From: Fervidibacillus halotolerans
GTDB lineage: Bacteria > Bacillota > Bacilli > Bacillales > Caldibacillaceae
Direction: 5' to 3'
Assembly: GCF_026547205.1 (NCBI RefSeq)
Contig: NZ_CP106877.1
Location: 1,204,771 to 1,268,770, forward strand
Length of the DNA stretch: 64,000 bases
Positions 9,332 to 19,050 of the stretch are shown here, piece by piece. Position numbers and translations under genes: made by a program. The notes beneath the pieces were generated by a model. That model had not been told where the DNA came from and did not search any database. It was given only the letters and a program-made list of their open reading frames with translations. Each line of letters begins with the position of its first letter. Within the stretch, counting starts at the first letter, position 1.

Positions 9332-10588
9332 TTAACGTTTCAAATTCACCAATTCTTGTAAAATTTCATCGCTTGTCGTTATAATCCGCGTGTTCGCTTG
9401 AAATCCCCTTTGGGCGACGATCATTTCTGTAAATTCTTCTGATAAATCCACATTGGACATTTCGAGTCTTTCCGATAAGATTGAGCCGCGACCGTCACCA
9501 GCATAACCGATATTGGCAGCCCCAGAGTTAACGGATGATTGGAATAAATTTCCTCCCACACTTTGTAACCCGGAAGGATTACTAAATTTGGCAACGGCTA
9601 AATAGCCGAGGGTGGCAATAAGCCCGTTGGAATAAATGCCGTTTATTTCACCAGTTGGACCGATATTAAAGCTTAACAACTGACCTTCCGTATTTCCGTC
9701 GGGTAAAATGGTTGCATCATTTGAACCTTGTTGGAATGTTAATTGATCTAAATTTAATGAATAATTGACATTATTTCCATCAACAGTAATCGCTTGTGTA
9801 ACAGAAACCGAATCTCCTGGATTAAATGTATTTGTAGAAGAAGTCAAAGTTCCTGAACCGTTATCAGTCATCGAAATCACTTGAGTGATATTCCCATTCC
9901 CATCATATTGGATGACCATGTGTGGATCTGTTGTTGAATCAAATGTATCTGGATTCGTAAAATAAACGGTCCACTCGTTCCCATTTGCTTTTTCAAAATA
10001 AATATCAATTCGATTCGTCTTCCCATTGGAATCCACTACTTCAAATTGTTGGGAATAGACAAATCCGTCAACAGCATTACTGGATAAATTCCCAGAAATC
10101 CCGATACTTTGGGTTGCTACAGCTGGCAACGTAGCGTTGACGTTCACGATAACATCGCCCAAATTCCCGTCCATATCAAAGGCTTGTACTTTGTAACCAT
10201 CTGCGTTTACCATCGTTCCAAATTCATCTAAATATAAATTTCCTGCCCTTGAAAACAAATATTGATCTCCATCTTTAAAGACAAAATATCCGTCTCCGTT
10301 AATGGCCAAGTCTAAGGAACGACCGGTGGATTGCATACTCGCCTCCGTATGAATCGAGTCGATTGTGGCAATTTCCGTACCTAATCCAACTTGTTTCGGA
10401 TTCATTCCTCCCCGGTTTCCTTGGGCGGCAACAGCACCGGAGATCGTTTGACTCATCGCATCTTTAAAAGTAACCCGACCCTTTTTAAACCCATATGTGT
10501 TCACATTGGCAATATTATTTCCGATTACATCAAGTTTCGTTTGAAAACTTTTTAGCCCACTTATGCCAGAATACATGGATCGTAACAT
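9332..10588 (-). CDS. flgE: Flagellar hook protein FlgE
   Basis: Hook structural protein exported through the flagellar apparatus. The N-terminus MLRSMYSGISGLKSFQTKLD with the GNNIANVNTYGFKK motif and the C-terminus (MSNVDLSEEFTEMIVAQRGFQANTRI, shown in part) are the coiled-coil D0 ends of the rod/hook family. At 418 residues it is too long for a rod protein, and the middle contains Gly/Asn/Thr-rich beta regions of hook D1/D2 domains. In older B. subtilis annotation this gene is called flgG. Ribosome site AAGGAGAAATGGGAT before the ATG. Confidence 0.93.
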   Translation of the reverse strand: MLRSMYSGISGLKSFQTKLDVIGNNIANVNTYGFKKGRVTFKDAMSQTISGAVAAQGNRGGMNPKQVGLGTEIATIDSIHTEASMQSTGRSLDLAINGDGYFVFKDGDQYLFSRAGNLYLDEFGTMVNADGYKVQAFDMDGNLGDVIVNVNATLPAVATQSIGISGNLSSNAVDGFVYSQQFEVVDSNGKTNRIDIYFEKANGNEWTVYFTNPDTFDSTTDPHMVIQYDGNGNITQVISMTDNGSGTLTSSTNTFNPGDSVSVTQAITVDGNNVNYSLNLDQLTFQQGSNDATILPDGNTEGQLLSFNIGPTGEINGIYSNGLIATLGYLAVAKFSNPSGLQSVGGNLFQSSVNSGAANIGYAGDGRGSILSERLEMSNVDLSEEFTEMIVAQRGFQANTRIITTSDEILQELVNLKR

Positions 10589-10662
10589 ATCCCATTTCTC
10601 CTTTCATCGTTTTATTTGCTGCTTCAGTCGGTCCACAGCAAGGCTTTCCTATCCGGTCCAGC

Positions 10663-11049
10663 CTACGATTCATCAATAATAATCGTACCATTTATATTTG
10701 TAAAGATTTGTTTCGTCGCTTCCTGACGGTTCATAGCAGTAATGACCGTTTCATTTTTCGCACTAACAATCAACGCCGCATCTTTTAACAACACGAGGGA
10801 TTCATTTACACCCATTTCCTTAGCCTCTTTGACCTTTTCGGAAATTTTATTCCAATTGGCCTCAGAAATTTTTATATCCCGCTGTTGGATGCGCTCCTTT
10901 GCATGTTTACTAATGACTAAAGAGCGATCGTATTTTTCAACTGCTTCCTTTAAATGATGAGTAAAACTTGAAACATTTCGATGTTCTATAGCCGTTTTAC
11001 TTGATTTTTGAAAACCTACTGGTGGAATAAAGGACTTTTGAATATGCAT
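10663..11049 (-). CDS. Flagellar operon protein of the TIGR02530 type
   Basis: Small soluble protein of 128 residues found between flgD and flgE in many Firmicutes; its precise role is not established. Recognisable features are the basic stretch SKHAKERIQQRDIKISEANW and the C-terminal NETVITAMNRQEATKQIFTNI region, which I recall as characteristic of the TIGR02530 family. No signal peptide or membrane helix. The ATG at 11049 has AAAGGAATG upstream. Co-location with hook genes suggests a role in hook assembly, but this is inference. Confidence 0.8.
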   Translation of the reverse strand: MHIQKSFIPPVGFQKSSKTAIEHRNVSSFTHHLKEAVEKYDRSLVISKHAKERIQQRDIKISEANWNKISEKVKEAKEMGVNESLVLLKDAALIVSAKNETVITAMNRQEATKQIFTNINGTIIIDES

Positions 11050-11080
11050 ATGACCATTCCTTTATGTGAAATCTATCCTT

Positions 11081-11719
11081 TTACGGCTGATTTGTGACAG
11101 AAATAATGTCTTCTGGACTAAGTACAGTACGATCTTCATCGTCTAATTGGAAATAAATCGCTCCATCTTTTCGAATAACCGATTGGACAGTCCCCGATGC
11201 TTCTATTCCATCCTTTTTCCAACTGACTTGTTTTCCAATTAAATAACTAGCTTGAACGATTGTCTGTTCATAAGAGTCATTGTGCACTTCCGAGACATTA
11301 CTTGGGGACAGTTCCGTGCCATCTTCCAGATAAAAGCGTGGTGTATCTTCAGCAAATGAAATGGTTGAAATAACCCCTTTTCCTTCTTCAATGATTGGTT
11401 CCTTTTCCTCGTTGTACGAAACTTTATGCCAAAGAACTTCCTTTCCTATAAGTTGTAAGTAGTTCACTTGTTGATCATTTTTTTCAGCTTGCAAAAGAGA
11501 ATTGAGGGATTCTTTCATATCCATTAATTGTTCTACCGATGTAAAAGTTGCCATTTGTGCAATAAAATCTTTATCTTCTAAAGGATTTAACGGATCTTGA
11601 TTTTGTAGTTGGGCCATCAATAATTTTAAAAATGTGTCCTTCCCGATCGTATTTGTGGGCGTCCGTTTATCTTGTTGTACGGAAGATAAGAAAAGATTCG
11701 TATCGATTATATTCGACAT
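11081..11719 (-). CDS. flgD: Hook assembly scaffold protein FlgD
   Basis: Scaffold (hook cap) needed for FlgE polymerisation. The family motif KDTFLKLLMAQLQNQDPLNPLEDKDFIAQMATFTSVEQL (residues about 25-65, shown in part) is intact. The C-terminal half carries charged beta-rich segments. The frame is open three codons further to a GTG at 11728, but AGGTGA is best placed for the ATG at 11719. It follows fliK with essentially no gap, so the two are coupled. Confidence 0.93.
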   Translation of the reverse strand: MSNIIDTNLFLSSVQQDKRTPTNTIGKDTFLKLLMAQLQNQDPLNPLEDKDFIAQMATFTSVEQLMDMKESLNSLLQAEKNDQQVNYLQLIGKEVLWHKVSYNEEKEPIIEEGKGVISTISFAEDTPRFYLEDGTELSPSNVSEVHNDSYEQTIVQASYLIGKQVSWKKDGIEASGTVQSVIRKDGAIYFQLDDEDRTVLSPEDIISVTNQP

Positions 11720-11728
11720 TTTCATCAC

Positions 11729-13237
11729 CTATATTTCCATATTAAATAACGCTTCTTGAAAGGTCATTTCCTTTGAGTCTTCGTTTTTTTCCCCATCTTC
11801 GTTTCGATCGTTTGAGTATCCCCCAGATCCGTAGAAGGATTGTTCCTGATCTTCAAACCCATCAAATGCCCCTTCTGTTTGCATATCAATGCGAGTAACA
11901 TTGATATTTTGTTGAACAAAAGCATGGCGTAATGAGGACAGTTGGGTTTCTAATAATTCTTTTGCTCGATCCGTAGAAGAAATAATTTTTGCAATGATTT
12001 CTCCTTGTTTTTGAACGAGCTCGATTTTCAATTCTCCGAGATGTTCTGGATGTAATTTCACCGTAAGGCGCTGGACATTTCCGTTTTTAATGAAATTACC
12101 ACGGGAAAGGATCGATGCAAATTCCTTTTCAAATTGCTTATAGGAAACCGGTTGTTGATCACGATCGATTAATTTTAACGTTTCCGGATGGCCCGTTTGC
12201 TGAAGGGACTGAATTTTATTAACAACTGAAAAGGATCCTTCTGCTTTTTTATCGTTTAGAATCTTTTCCTCTCCTTCGAAAGTTGTCACAGAACTTGCCA
12301 TTCGATTTAAAATTGGTTCATCGGTTTTCCCCTTCCCTGAACGACCTAATTGTTGACTGATTTGGAAAAAATCCGTATTTTTTTCATTTTTCTCATTCAA
12401 AAATTGGCTGTCGTCATTTTGTTGCGGAAGGGGTGGGGATGTATTGAGTTTAATTTGATCTTGTCCACCGGCTAATCCTTGTTTGGAAATCCCATCTTGA
12501 TTTGAGTGATTCGCTACATAATTTTTTATTTGTGCCACTTGAAAGCGATCCTGCCCTAAAGGAAATGGGAAAACGATATTTCTTTCCTTCGTCCCGTCGC
12601 CCCCATTCCATCTAGAGTAAACAGATTGTAAATCCAAATCAAACCCATTCTTTTGGATAAACGTCTCAAGAACACGAAAGGATTCTGGATCCAACTGTTT
12701 CTGTTCCATCGTTTGATAACGAATCATTTGGCCAGCCATTTTCAAAAGAGGAACGACATTGGCTTTAAATTTTTCAGTCGATGGAAAGGAACTCATCAAC
12801 TGATTTAAAACATTGAAAACTCCAATCAATGACCAATCTAAATTCTCTTCATTCATATCTTTGACGAATGATTGCAATTCAGTTAATTTCACCTGATCAT
12901 CTTCATCCATTTCAGAAGAAAGAGCCGAAATGAGGTTTTTTAATACTGTTTTAATATCCTCAATAGAGATCGAGTTGAGATCCTCTTGATCCGTTAGTAA
13001 AGCATCTTCATCGGTGAGAAGGGGCCCTACTGAAGGAAGGAAGTCCTTAACAAAGGATGTAGTTTTCCATTTGGCTTCTTCCAAATCGCTCGTCTCAACT
13101 ACATCTTGCCCGTTTCCACTTGTCAATCTTGTCAATACGTTGTGAAAATCACTGTTTCCTTTTTCATCTTTAATTTGTCCTTGAACAAGTTGTTCTTTAC
13201 CAAAGTTCATGAAGCTTTCAATCGGTCCGATTTGCAT
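11729..13237 (-). CDS. fliK: Flagellar hook-length control protein FliK
   Basis: Secreted ruler that measures hook length and triggers the FlhB specificity switch. The 502-residue product has a long, poorly conserved, Gln/Ser/Asp-rich N-terminal and central region and the conserved C-terminal Flg_hook domain (RLTVKLHPEHLGELKIELV to ITRIDMQTEGAF region, about 390-470). The frame is open from 13255, but AAGGAGGTGAAATC immediately before the ATG at 13237 decides the start. It precedes flgD as in other Bacilli. Confidence 0.93.
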   Translation of the reverse strand: MQIGPIESFMNFGKEQLVQGQIKDEKGNSDFHNVLTRLTSGNGQDVVETSDLEEAKWKTTSFVKDFLPSVGPLLTDEDALLTDQEDLNSISIEDIKTVLKNLISALSSEMDEDDQVKLTELQSFVKDMNEENLDWSLIGVFNVLNQLMSSFPSTEKFKANVVPLLKMAGQMIRYQTMEQKQLDPESFRVLETFIQKNGFDLDLQSVYSRWNGGDGTKERNIVFPFPLGQDRFQVAQIKNYVANHSNQDGISKQGLAGGQDQIKLNTSPPLPQQNDDSQFLNEKNEKNTDFFQISQQLGRSGKGKTDEPILNRMASSVTTFEGEEKILNDKKAEGSFSVVNKIQSLQQTGHPETLKLIDRDQQPVSYKQFEKEFASILSRGNFIKNGNVQRLTVKLHPEHLGELKIELVQKQGEIIAKIISSTDRAKELLETQLSSLRHAFVQQNINVTRIDMQTEGAFDGFEDQEQSFYGSGGYSNDRNEDGEKNEDSKEMTFQEALFNMEI

Positions 13238-13278
13238 GATTTCACCTCCTTTCAAAGGATCGAAATAAGATATTCGGT

Positions 13279-13869
13279 TTATTGACTTTTTTCTAACTCT
13301 GCCAACCGATTTGTAAACTGGGCAGCATCTTGTGGTGGCATCTTTTCCAAAATATCAGCCAATTGATCTTCCGATAAATCAGCAAGTATGTTTAAAGCGG
13401 TATTTTCATCCATTTCCACTAATATAAGGGCTGCTTCCTTCGGTTTCATTGTTTCGTATGTCTTGATTACAGAATCCCAGTTTTTACTTGTCGTTCCCTT
13501 CGAATTCATTAATTCATTTAAATCTCGTTCCAATCGCTTCTTCTCTTCTTCCAATTGGGCAATTTCTTTCTCTTTATCTTCCAGTTTTGATTGTAATTGG
13601 GATGATTTTGCTTCCTCATTTTTCAATTCCGCTTGTAACTTGCGAATTGTATTTTCCAAATCATCCACTGATGTTTCATCATTCTTTTCTTGCCCAAGAA
13701 AATTCCCTATTACTGGTATTTTTTCCGTCTCTTTGAAAACATTGATTCCTTGAATTGATAAAACGATGAGTAAAATTGAGAGCGCAATTAAAATAGGGAA
13801 TATTCCGCCAAAAACAATCCATTGAAAAATACCAAACTTTTTCTTCTTCTTTTCCTTTTCTTTACGCAT
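13279..13869 (-). CDS. motE: MotE-type flagellar chaperone (YlxF)
   Basis: Membrane-anchored coiled-coil protein. Residues 1-12 are strongly basic, a transmembrane helix spans about 14-38, a heptad-rich coiled coil runs about 68-118, and the end is an MgtE-N-like domain (KPKEAALILVEMDENTALNIL). This is the architecture of B. subtilis YlxF, also called MotE, at the same place between fliJ and fliK. Role in stabilising the stator or rod-associated proteins is from the literature on homologues, not visible here. Confidence 0.88.
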   Translation of the reverse strand: MRKEKEKKKKKFGIFQWIVFGGIFPILIALSILLIVLSIQGINVFKETEKIPVIGNFLGQEKNDETSVDDLENTIRKLQAELKNEEAKSSQLQSKLEDKEKEIAQLEEEKKRLERDLNELMNSKGTTSKNWDSVIKTYETMKPKEAALILVEMDENTALNILADLSEDQLADILEKMPPQDAAQFTNRLAELEKSQ

Positions 13870-13871
13870 CG

Positions 13872-14318
13872 TTATACCGTTTTCTCCCTTGCCACAATTT
13901 GCATCGAAATTTCATCGGTCATTTTTCCATCCTCATCGTTAAGAAATTGTAAAAATCTTTCAAATTCCTTCTCCTTTAGAATTTCTAGTTTTTTTACTTC
14001 AATGTTTTTCTCAAGAAGTTGTTTTTCTTCCCTTTGCATATTCGTTCTTGCAATGATTACTTCTTTCTGGCACTGATCAATTTCCCGATTTAATTTTGAT
14101 AAATAATATTGGTTCAATTGGATCGCTTGAATTGATATGCCCTCTTGAATTTTTTCCTGTTGATCGGCCTCGAATATTTCCTTCTGTTTCAATAGGTGAT
14201 ATAATTTTTCTGCCACTTTTGAAAATTGATCTACCGATTTTTGATAGGATACGATCGCTTCTTGTTTTTCCTTTTCACGGATTTCAAGAACTTTTTCAAA
14301 TTTATATGTGAATTTCAT
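13872..14318 (-). CDS. fliJ: Flagellar export protein FliJ
   Basis: Soluble coiled-coil protein of 148 residues that couples the FliI ATPase to the export gate. Almost the whole length is Lys/Glu/Gln-rich helix, beginning MKFTYKFEKVLEIREKEKQE, the usual FliJ N-terminus. The start has AAGGGTGAT upstream. It lies 6 bases after fliI. Confidence 0.92.
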   Translation of the reverse strand: MKFTYKFEKVLEIREKEKQEAIVSYQKSVDQFSKVAEKLYHLLKQKEIFEADQQEKIQEGISIQAIQLNQYYLSKLNREIDQCQKEVIIARTNMQREEKQLLEKNIEVKKLEILKEKEFERFLQFLNDEDGKMTDEISMQIVAREKTV

Positions 14319-14324
14319 CGGCTA

Positions 14325-15641
14325 TCACCCTTTTATCAGTTCATTTAACGCATGAATCGTTTGTTCCATAGTGATCTTTTCGTCGATATTTTGTTTTAAA
14401 AAGGCAGATATTTTTGGATGATACCGGATGGCTTCATCGATTTCCTTCGATGTTCCTTTTTTATATGCACCGATATGAATTAAGTCTTCCGATTCGTGAT
14501 ATGTATGTAATAAATCTCGTATTCTTTCTGCTTGCAACCGATGTTCTTTCGAAACGATTTCATTCATTAAACGACTAACACTTTTCAATATATTGATAGC
14601 TGGATATTGACCCTTATTCGCTAATTTTCTGTCGAGAACAATATGTCCATCGAGTATGCCTCTTACTGTGTCAGAAATCGGTTCGTTGAAATCATCACCG
14701 TCAACTAAAACGGTATATATACCGGTAATCGTTCCGTATTCATCTGTCCCTGTTCGTTCTAATAATTTCGGTAACATCGAGAATACGGAAGGAGTATATC
14801 CTTTCGTTGCAGGTGGCTCACCGATGGCCAAACCGACTTCCCTTTGTGCAAGGGCAATTCGTGTAACGGAATCCATCATAAGCATGACATCTAAGCCCTT
14901 TTTACGGAAATATTCGGCAATTGCAGTTGCTGTATACGCCCCTTTGATCCGCATTAAAGCTGGTTGATCACTCGTTGCAGCGACGATAATCGATTTTCTT
15001 AACCCTTCTTCTCCAAGATCCCTTTCGATAAACTCCCTAACTTCCCTACCTCTTTCTCCAATCAGGGCGATCACATTTAAGTCAGCTTTCGTATTTCTTG
15101 CAATCATCCCAAGCAATGTGCTTTTACCAACACCACTTCCTGCAAAAATACCGATTCGTTGACCCTTTCCAATCGTTAATAATCCGTCGATGGCACGGAT
15201 TCCTAACTCCAAAGATTCACGAATAGGCGGTCGTTTCAACGGATTCGGCGGCTCTTGTTCCGTTGAAAAAAGTGGCATATTCGGTAAATTCGAACCATCC
15301 AACGGTTGCCCAAGGGAGTTTAAAACTTTACCGATTAATGCATCTCCTACCTTTATTTTCAACGATTCTCCCGTATTTTCCACAAGCCAGCCGGGTGCGA
15401 TTTCATTAACGGATGTATAGGGCATAATAATAATCGTCTCTTCTTTAAAGCCGACTACCTCACCGATAATTTTTTTCCCCTTTCGATTATGAAAGTCGCG
15501 GGAATAAATATAGCAAATGTCACCGATGGAACTGGTAGGCCCTTCTGCTTCAATCATGATACCGATCACTTGTTTCACTCGGCCAAACCGTTTATATGTA
15601 TCAACTCGATCGATTTCCTCTAATACATCAATTGCTCTCAT
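14325..15641 (-). CDS. fliI: Flagellum-specific export ATPase FliI
   Basis: F1-beta-like hexameric ATPase that energises substrate unfolding and delivery to the export gate. Walker A is GSGVGKST at residues 168-175; the region VMLMMDSVTRIALAQREVGLA follows, with the family signature PPATKGYTPSVFSMLPKL. The 438 residues match the family. The ATG overlaps the fliH stop by 4 bases (ATGA), indicating translational coupling. Confidence 0.97.
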   Translation of the reverse strand: MRAIDVLEEIDRVDTYKRFGRVKQVIGIMIEAEGPTSSIGDICYIYSRDFHNRKGKKIIGEVVGFKEETIIIMPYTSVNEIAPGWLVENTGESLKIKVGDALIGKVLNSLGQPLDGSNLPNMPLFSTEQEPPNPLKRPPIRESLELGIRAIDGLLTIGKGQRIGIFAGSGVGKSTLLGMIARNTKADLNVIALIGERGREVREFIERDLGEEGLRKSIIVAATSDQPALMRIKGAYTATAIAEYFRKKGLDVMLMMDSVTRIALAQREVGLAIGEPPATKGYTPSVFSMLPKLLERTGTDEYGTITGIYTVLVDGDDFNEPISDTVRGILDGHIVLDRKLANKGQYPAINILKSVSRLMNEIVSKEHRLQAERIRDLLHTYHESEDLIHIGAYKKGTSKEIDEAIRYHPKISAFLKQNIDEKITMEQTIHALNELIKG

Positions 15642-16393
15642 GAATTGGTCCCTGCCAGTCGTTCGTATAATTTTTCTGCCAATTGTTGAAATTGACTATC
15701 GATTCCCGCATCGATAAAGCCACCTTCCATTTCGATCAAACAGGCCGTCTCTGCCAACTCATCTTTCGGATGAAAAAAGATTTGGTAGTCGATTGGGATG
15801 TTCGAAAAAATTTCATCTTTTCGATCGAGTAATGTGGAATAATATTTTGGATGCACATATACCTGAATTTCTTTCGAATGCTTCGCTTCTTCTATCGCTT
15901 CCTTTACGATTGGAAGAAACATTTCTTTTTTATCCGCCAAACTTGTTTTGACAATTTTTTCGGCAGCTTTTAAAGCAATTGATAATATCATTTGTTCCGC
16001 CCGTTCGATGGCTTGATCATATTCGTTTTTCGCATCGATTGCTATTTGCTTCGCCAATTGTATGTGCTTTTCCATTTCTGAATAGCCAATTTCTTTCCCT
16101 TGAACAAACCCATCGTTATAACCTTTTTTCTTCGCTTGATCAAATATTTGGCGCCTTTTTTTTTCCATATTTTCTTTCAAAGTTTTCATTTCATTTTCGA
16201 TTCGTAGTGCCTTTATTTTTGCCTCTTCAATAATGTTTTGGGCTGTTTTTTGAGCTTCTTCCAAATGTTGTGAAAAATTTTGTTCTTGTATTTCTTCCTT
16301 TTCCCTTTCGGCTGGAGTGGACGGGAAGAGACGAATGGTAATGACTTTTTCTTCGGCTTTTCCTGCGAAACCATTCTTAATTAATTTAGACAA
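15638..16393 (-). CDS. fliH: Flagellar export stator protein FliH
   Basis: Negative regulator and tether of FliI. The product is mostly long charged helix (about 35-150) followed by a conserved C-terminal domain (SIALKAAEKIVKTSLADK onward). The frame is open to 16438, but that start lies 53 bases inside fliG with no ribosome site. A TTG at 16393 preceded by GGAGGTGA at 8 bases gives MSKLIKNGF and 251 residues, overlapping fliG by 8 bases; I prefer it. The exact start is uncertain, the identity is not. Confidence 0.87.
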   Translation of the reverse strand: MSKLIKNGFAGKAEEKVITIRLFPSTPAEREKEEIQEQNFSQHLEEAQKTAQNIIEEAKIKALRIENEMKTLKENMEKKRRQIFDQAKKKGYNDGFVQGKEIGYSEMEKHIQLAKQIAIDAKNEYDQAIERAEQMILSIALKAAEKIVKTSLADKKEMFLPIVKEAIEEAKHSKEIQVYVHPKYYSTLLDRKDEIFSNIPIDYQIFFHPKDELAETACLIEMEGGFIDAGIDSQFQQLAEKLYERLAGTNS

Positions 16394-17396
16394 TGATATC
16401 GTCACCTCCACCCCGTGCGATGATGATTTCTCCAGCATCTTCTAATCTACGAATAACAGAGACGATTCGGGTTTGGGCTTCCTCCACATCACGCAATCTG
16501 ACTGGTCCCATAATTTCCATTTCTTCCATAAATGTTTCCTTCATTCGTGTGGACATATTTCTGAAAACAACTTCTTTTACTTCATCACTCGCACCTTTTA
16601 ATGCAAGTAGTAAATCATCATTTTCACAATCCCGAATGACAAGTTGTATAGCCCGATTATCTAGGGTTACGATATCTTCAAATACAAACATTCGCTTCTT
16701 AATTTCCTCAGTTAGTTCAGGGTCTTGTACAGCTAACGATTCTAAGATCGTTCTTTCCGTCGATCGGTCAACACCATTTAACACTTGGACAATCGCTTCG
16801 ATTCCACCAGCCTTCGTGTAATCTTGTGTGAAGGTAGCGGATAATTTCTGCTCAAGTATTTGTTCAACTTCAAAAATAATTTCGGGCGATGTACTATCCA
16901 TAAGTGCAATTCTTTTCGCCACATCCGCTTGCATTTCATCAGGCAAATTGGAGAGAATTTGGGCTGCCTGATTCGGTTCTAAATAAGACAAAATCAGTGC
17001 GATCGTTTGTGGATGCTCATTTTGAATAAAGTTTAAAATTTGGTTAGGATCCGCTTTTCTTGCAAAATCAAAGGGCCTTACTTGTAAAGATGATGTCAGA
17101 CGATTGATGATCATCGAAGCCTGTTCTGGTCCTAACGCTTTTTCTAATATCGCCTTTGCATAACCAATTCCACCTTGGGATATATAATCTTGGGCAATCG
17201 CTAAATTGTAAAATTCCTCTATAATTTCCTCTTTTTTTTCCGAGTCTACTTTTTTTACCGATGAAATTTCCAACGTTAATTTCTCAATTTCTTCTTCCGT
17301 TAAATGTTTAAAAACATTGGCAGCGGCATCCTCTCCGAGAGTGATGAGGAGGATCGCTGCTTTTTGCAACCCGGAAAATTGTTTTTTCAAAGCCAA
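16386..17396 (-). CDS. fliG: Flagellar motor switch protein FliG
   Basis: Torque-generating rotor protein linking the MS ring to FliM/FliY. Three domains are visible: N-terminal (1-100), middle with the EHPQTIALILSYLEPNQAA motif near residue 125, and C-terminal (about 230-336) with the charged torque helix region NMSTRMKETFMEEMEIMGPV. The start is TTG at 17396, with AAGGAGTGG upstream, giving MALKKQFSGLQKAAILL. At 336 residues it is of normal length. Confidence 0.97.
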   Translation of the reverse strand: MALKKQFSGLQKAAILLITLGEDAAANVFKHLTEEEIEKLTLEISSVKKVDSEKKEEIIEEFYNLAIAQDYISQGGIGYAKAILEKALGPEQASMIINRLTSSLQVRPFDFARKADPNQILNFIQNEHPQTIALILSYLEPNQAAQILSNLPDEMQADVAKRIALMDSTSPEIIFEVEQILEQKLSATFTQDYTKAGGIEAIVQVLNGVDRSTERTILESLAVQDPELTEEIKKRMFVFEDIVTLDNRAIQLVIRDCENDDLLLALKGASDEVKEVVFRNMSTRMKETFMEEMEIMGPVRLRDVEEAQTRIVSVIRRLEDAGEIIIARGGGDDIIV

Positions 17397-17409
17397 TATC
17401 CACCACTCC

Positions 17410-19008
17410 TTAATCTTGGGACAGCCATGTACGAATTAGTTTTGCAAATTCTTCTGGGCGTTCTTTTGCCATTCTCTCAATCCGTTTTTTACGTACTGTG
17501 CTTTCCGTTTCATTCTCCTCATCTAAATCTGGAATTTCGATCGCCTCTTCATGGCTTGCCGCTTGCAAGTCTTCCTCTAGTATGTCGGATCGTCTCCGTC
17601 TTAACAAGAATAGGATGAGGAAAATCAAACCTAGGATAACCATTGCACCAATTATGTATGCCCAAAGTGGGACACCGGTTTTTTCACTCACACCACCTAC
17701 CGTGTCCATCTTCCCTAAGAGTGGCTGGAATGAAACGGCGATTTTATTATTTAACTGTTCATCAGTTAATTCTGCCGTATCATCATCTTTATAAATGGTG
17801 GTCCGAATAATCGTACTTAAAATTTTTTGGATATCCTCTTCGATATTTGTATATGTAGCATTTTCGCCTTCAGGAGGTTCAACGACTACTTGAATCCCTA
17901 AATCTCGAATTTTATAAGGACTTTCCACGATTTGTTTTCGAATCCGATTTACTTCTTTGTTTACGGTTTCTTCTGTTCGTTCATACTCGCCAGAACCGTC
18001 TGTTCCTTCAATATAAGAACCACCCAAAGCATCATTATTATCTTCGGCTGCAGGAATCCCACCTGGTTCCACATTCGTTCCCGAATATGTTTCAGTTAAC
18101 TTTTGGGCACTGATGGTAATACCCTCATTATTTTCTTCATCGACAGGCTCCACTAAATTTTCTTCCCGATTTTCTTGAGTGAAATCGATATCTGCACTAA
18201 CGGAGACGATTACGTTATTTTGTCCCATTAACATACCTAAAAAACTTTGTACTTGACGTTGAATATCCCGTTCAATTTCCCTTTTAATCTTGTATTGGGT
18301 AGCAATTGTATCTCCGTTCTCAAAATTGTCACCATTTTTGTCATCAAAGTACTCAAAATTTTGATTCATAATGACGATATTATCCGTAGGAAGATTTGGG
18401 ACGGATTTCGATACTAGTGTATACAATCCGTTGATTTGCTTATCAGTAAAATTGTAACCGGGTTTTGTCGTAATTACGATTGATGCGGATGCTTCCTGCC
18501 CTTGATCTTTTACGAATATTCCTTGTTCCGGCAAATTAATCATCACGTTTGCGTCCTGAATTCCTTCAATCGTTTTAATTAAATTTGCAAGTTCCGTTTG
18601 CATGGCATCGAGCTTCATAACGTTAAATTCATTATCCGTCATCCCAATACCAGCATTGGAACTAAAAAAGGAATAATCGATGTTTCCTGATTGGGGGATT
18701 CCTTCCGCAGCAAGTTCGACGAGTAATGATTCTACCTTTTCTTTCGGCACTTTAATCGTCGTTCCATTTTCAGTAATTTCCGATTGAATTCCTTTTTCAT
18801 CTAAAGTTTCTTTTATTCTTCCCGTTTCCGCAGGTGTGAGATCACTGTATAGCGGAACCATCGTCGTTCTAGTAGAAAAATAGACGATAAAAGCGATAAG
18901 AACAAAAACAATAGCAAGGGAACCGACAAACCACATTTTTTGTTGTTTATTTTTTTCATTCCAATATGCTTTTATTTTTCGAACGATATTTTGCAACTGT
19001 TCTTTCAT
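17410..19008 (-). CDS. fliF: Flagellar MS-ring protein FliF
   Basis: Membrane ring protein on which the motor assembles. Transmembrane helices lie at about 25-44 and 440-462; between them are the ring-building motifs (STRTTMVPLYSDLTPAE and NLIKTIEGIQDANVMINLP). The C-terminal cytoplasmic tail (about 505-532), ending ERPEEFAKLIRTWLSQD, binds FliG. Length 532 is standard. Ribosome site GGAGAGAGAG precedes the ATG. Confidence 0.97.
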   Translation of the reverse strand: MKEQLQNIVRKIKAYWNEKNKQQKMWFVGSLAIVFVLIAFIVYFSTRTTMVPLYSDLTPAETGRIKETLDEKGIQSEITENGTTIKVPKEKVESLLVELAAEGIPQSGNIDYSFFSSNAGIGMTDNEFNVMKLDAMQTELANLIKTIEGIQDANVMINLPEQGIFVKDQGQEASASIVITTKPGYNFTDKQINGLYTLVSKSVPNLPTDNIVIMNQNFEYFDDKNGDNFENGDTIATQYKIKREIERDIQRQVQSFLGMLMGQNNVIVSVSADIDFTQENREENLVEPVDEENNEGITISAQKLTETYSGTNVEPGGIPAAEDNNDALGGSYIEGTDGSGEYERTEETVNKEVNRIRKQIVESPYKIRDLGIQVVVEPPEGENATYTNIEEDIQKILSTIIRTTIYKDDDTAELTDEQLNNKIAVSFQPLLGKMDTVGGVSEKTGVPLWAYIIGAMVILGLIFLILFLLRRRRSDILEEDLQAASHEEAIEIPDLDEENETESTVRKKRIERMAKERPEEFAKLIRTWLSQD

Positions 19009-19050
19009 TACTCTCTCTCCGGAAGTTATTATCTATTTTAGATTTTAAAA

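Noticed and set aside
16393-16821. Open frame of 142 codons on the plus strand inside fliG
   Set aside because: It is an antisense shadow of fliG with no ribosome site and Ser/Ile-rich composition typical of reverse reading. The same applies to all other plus-strand frames inside genes.
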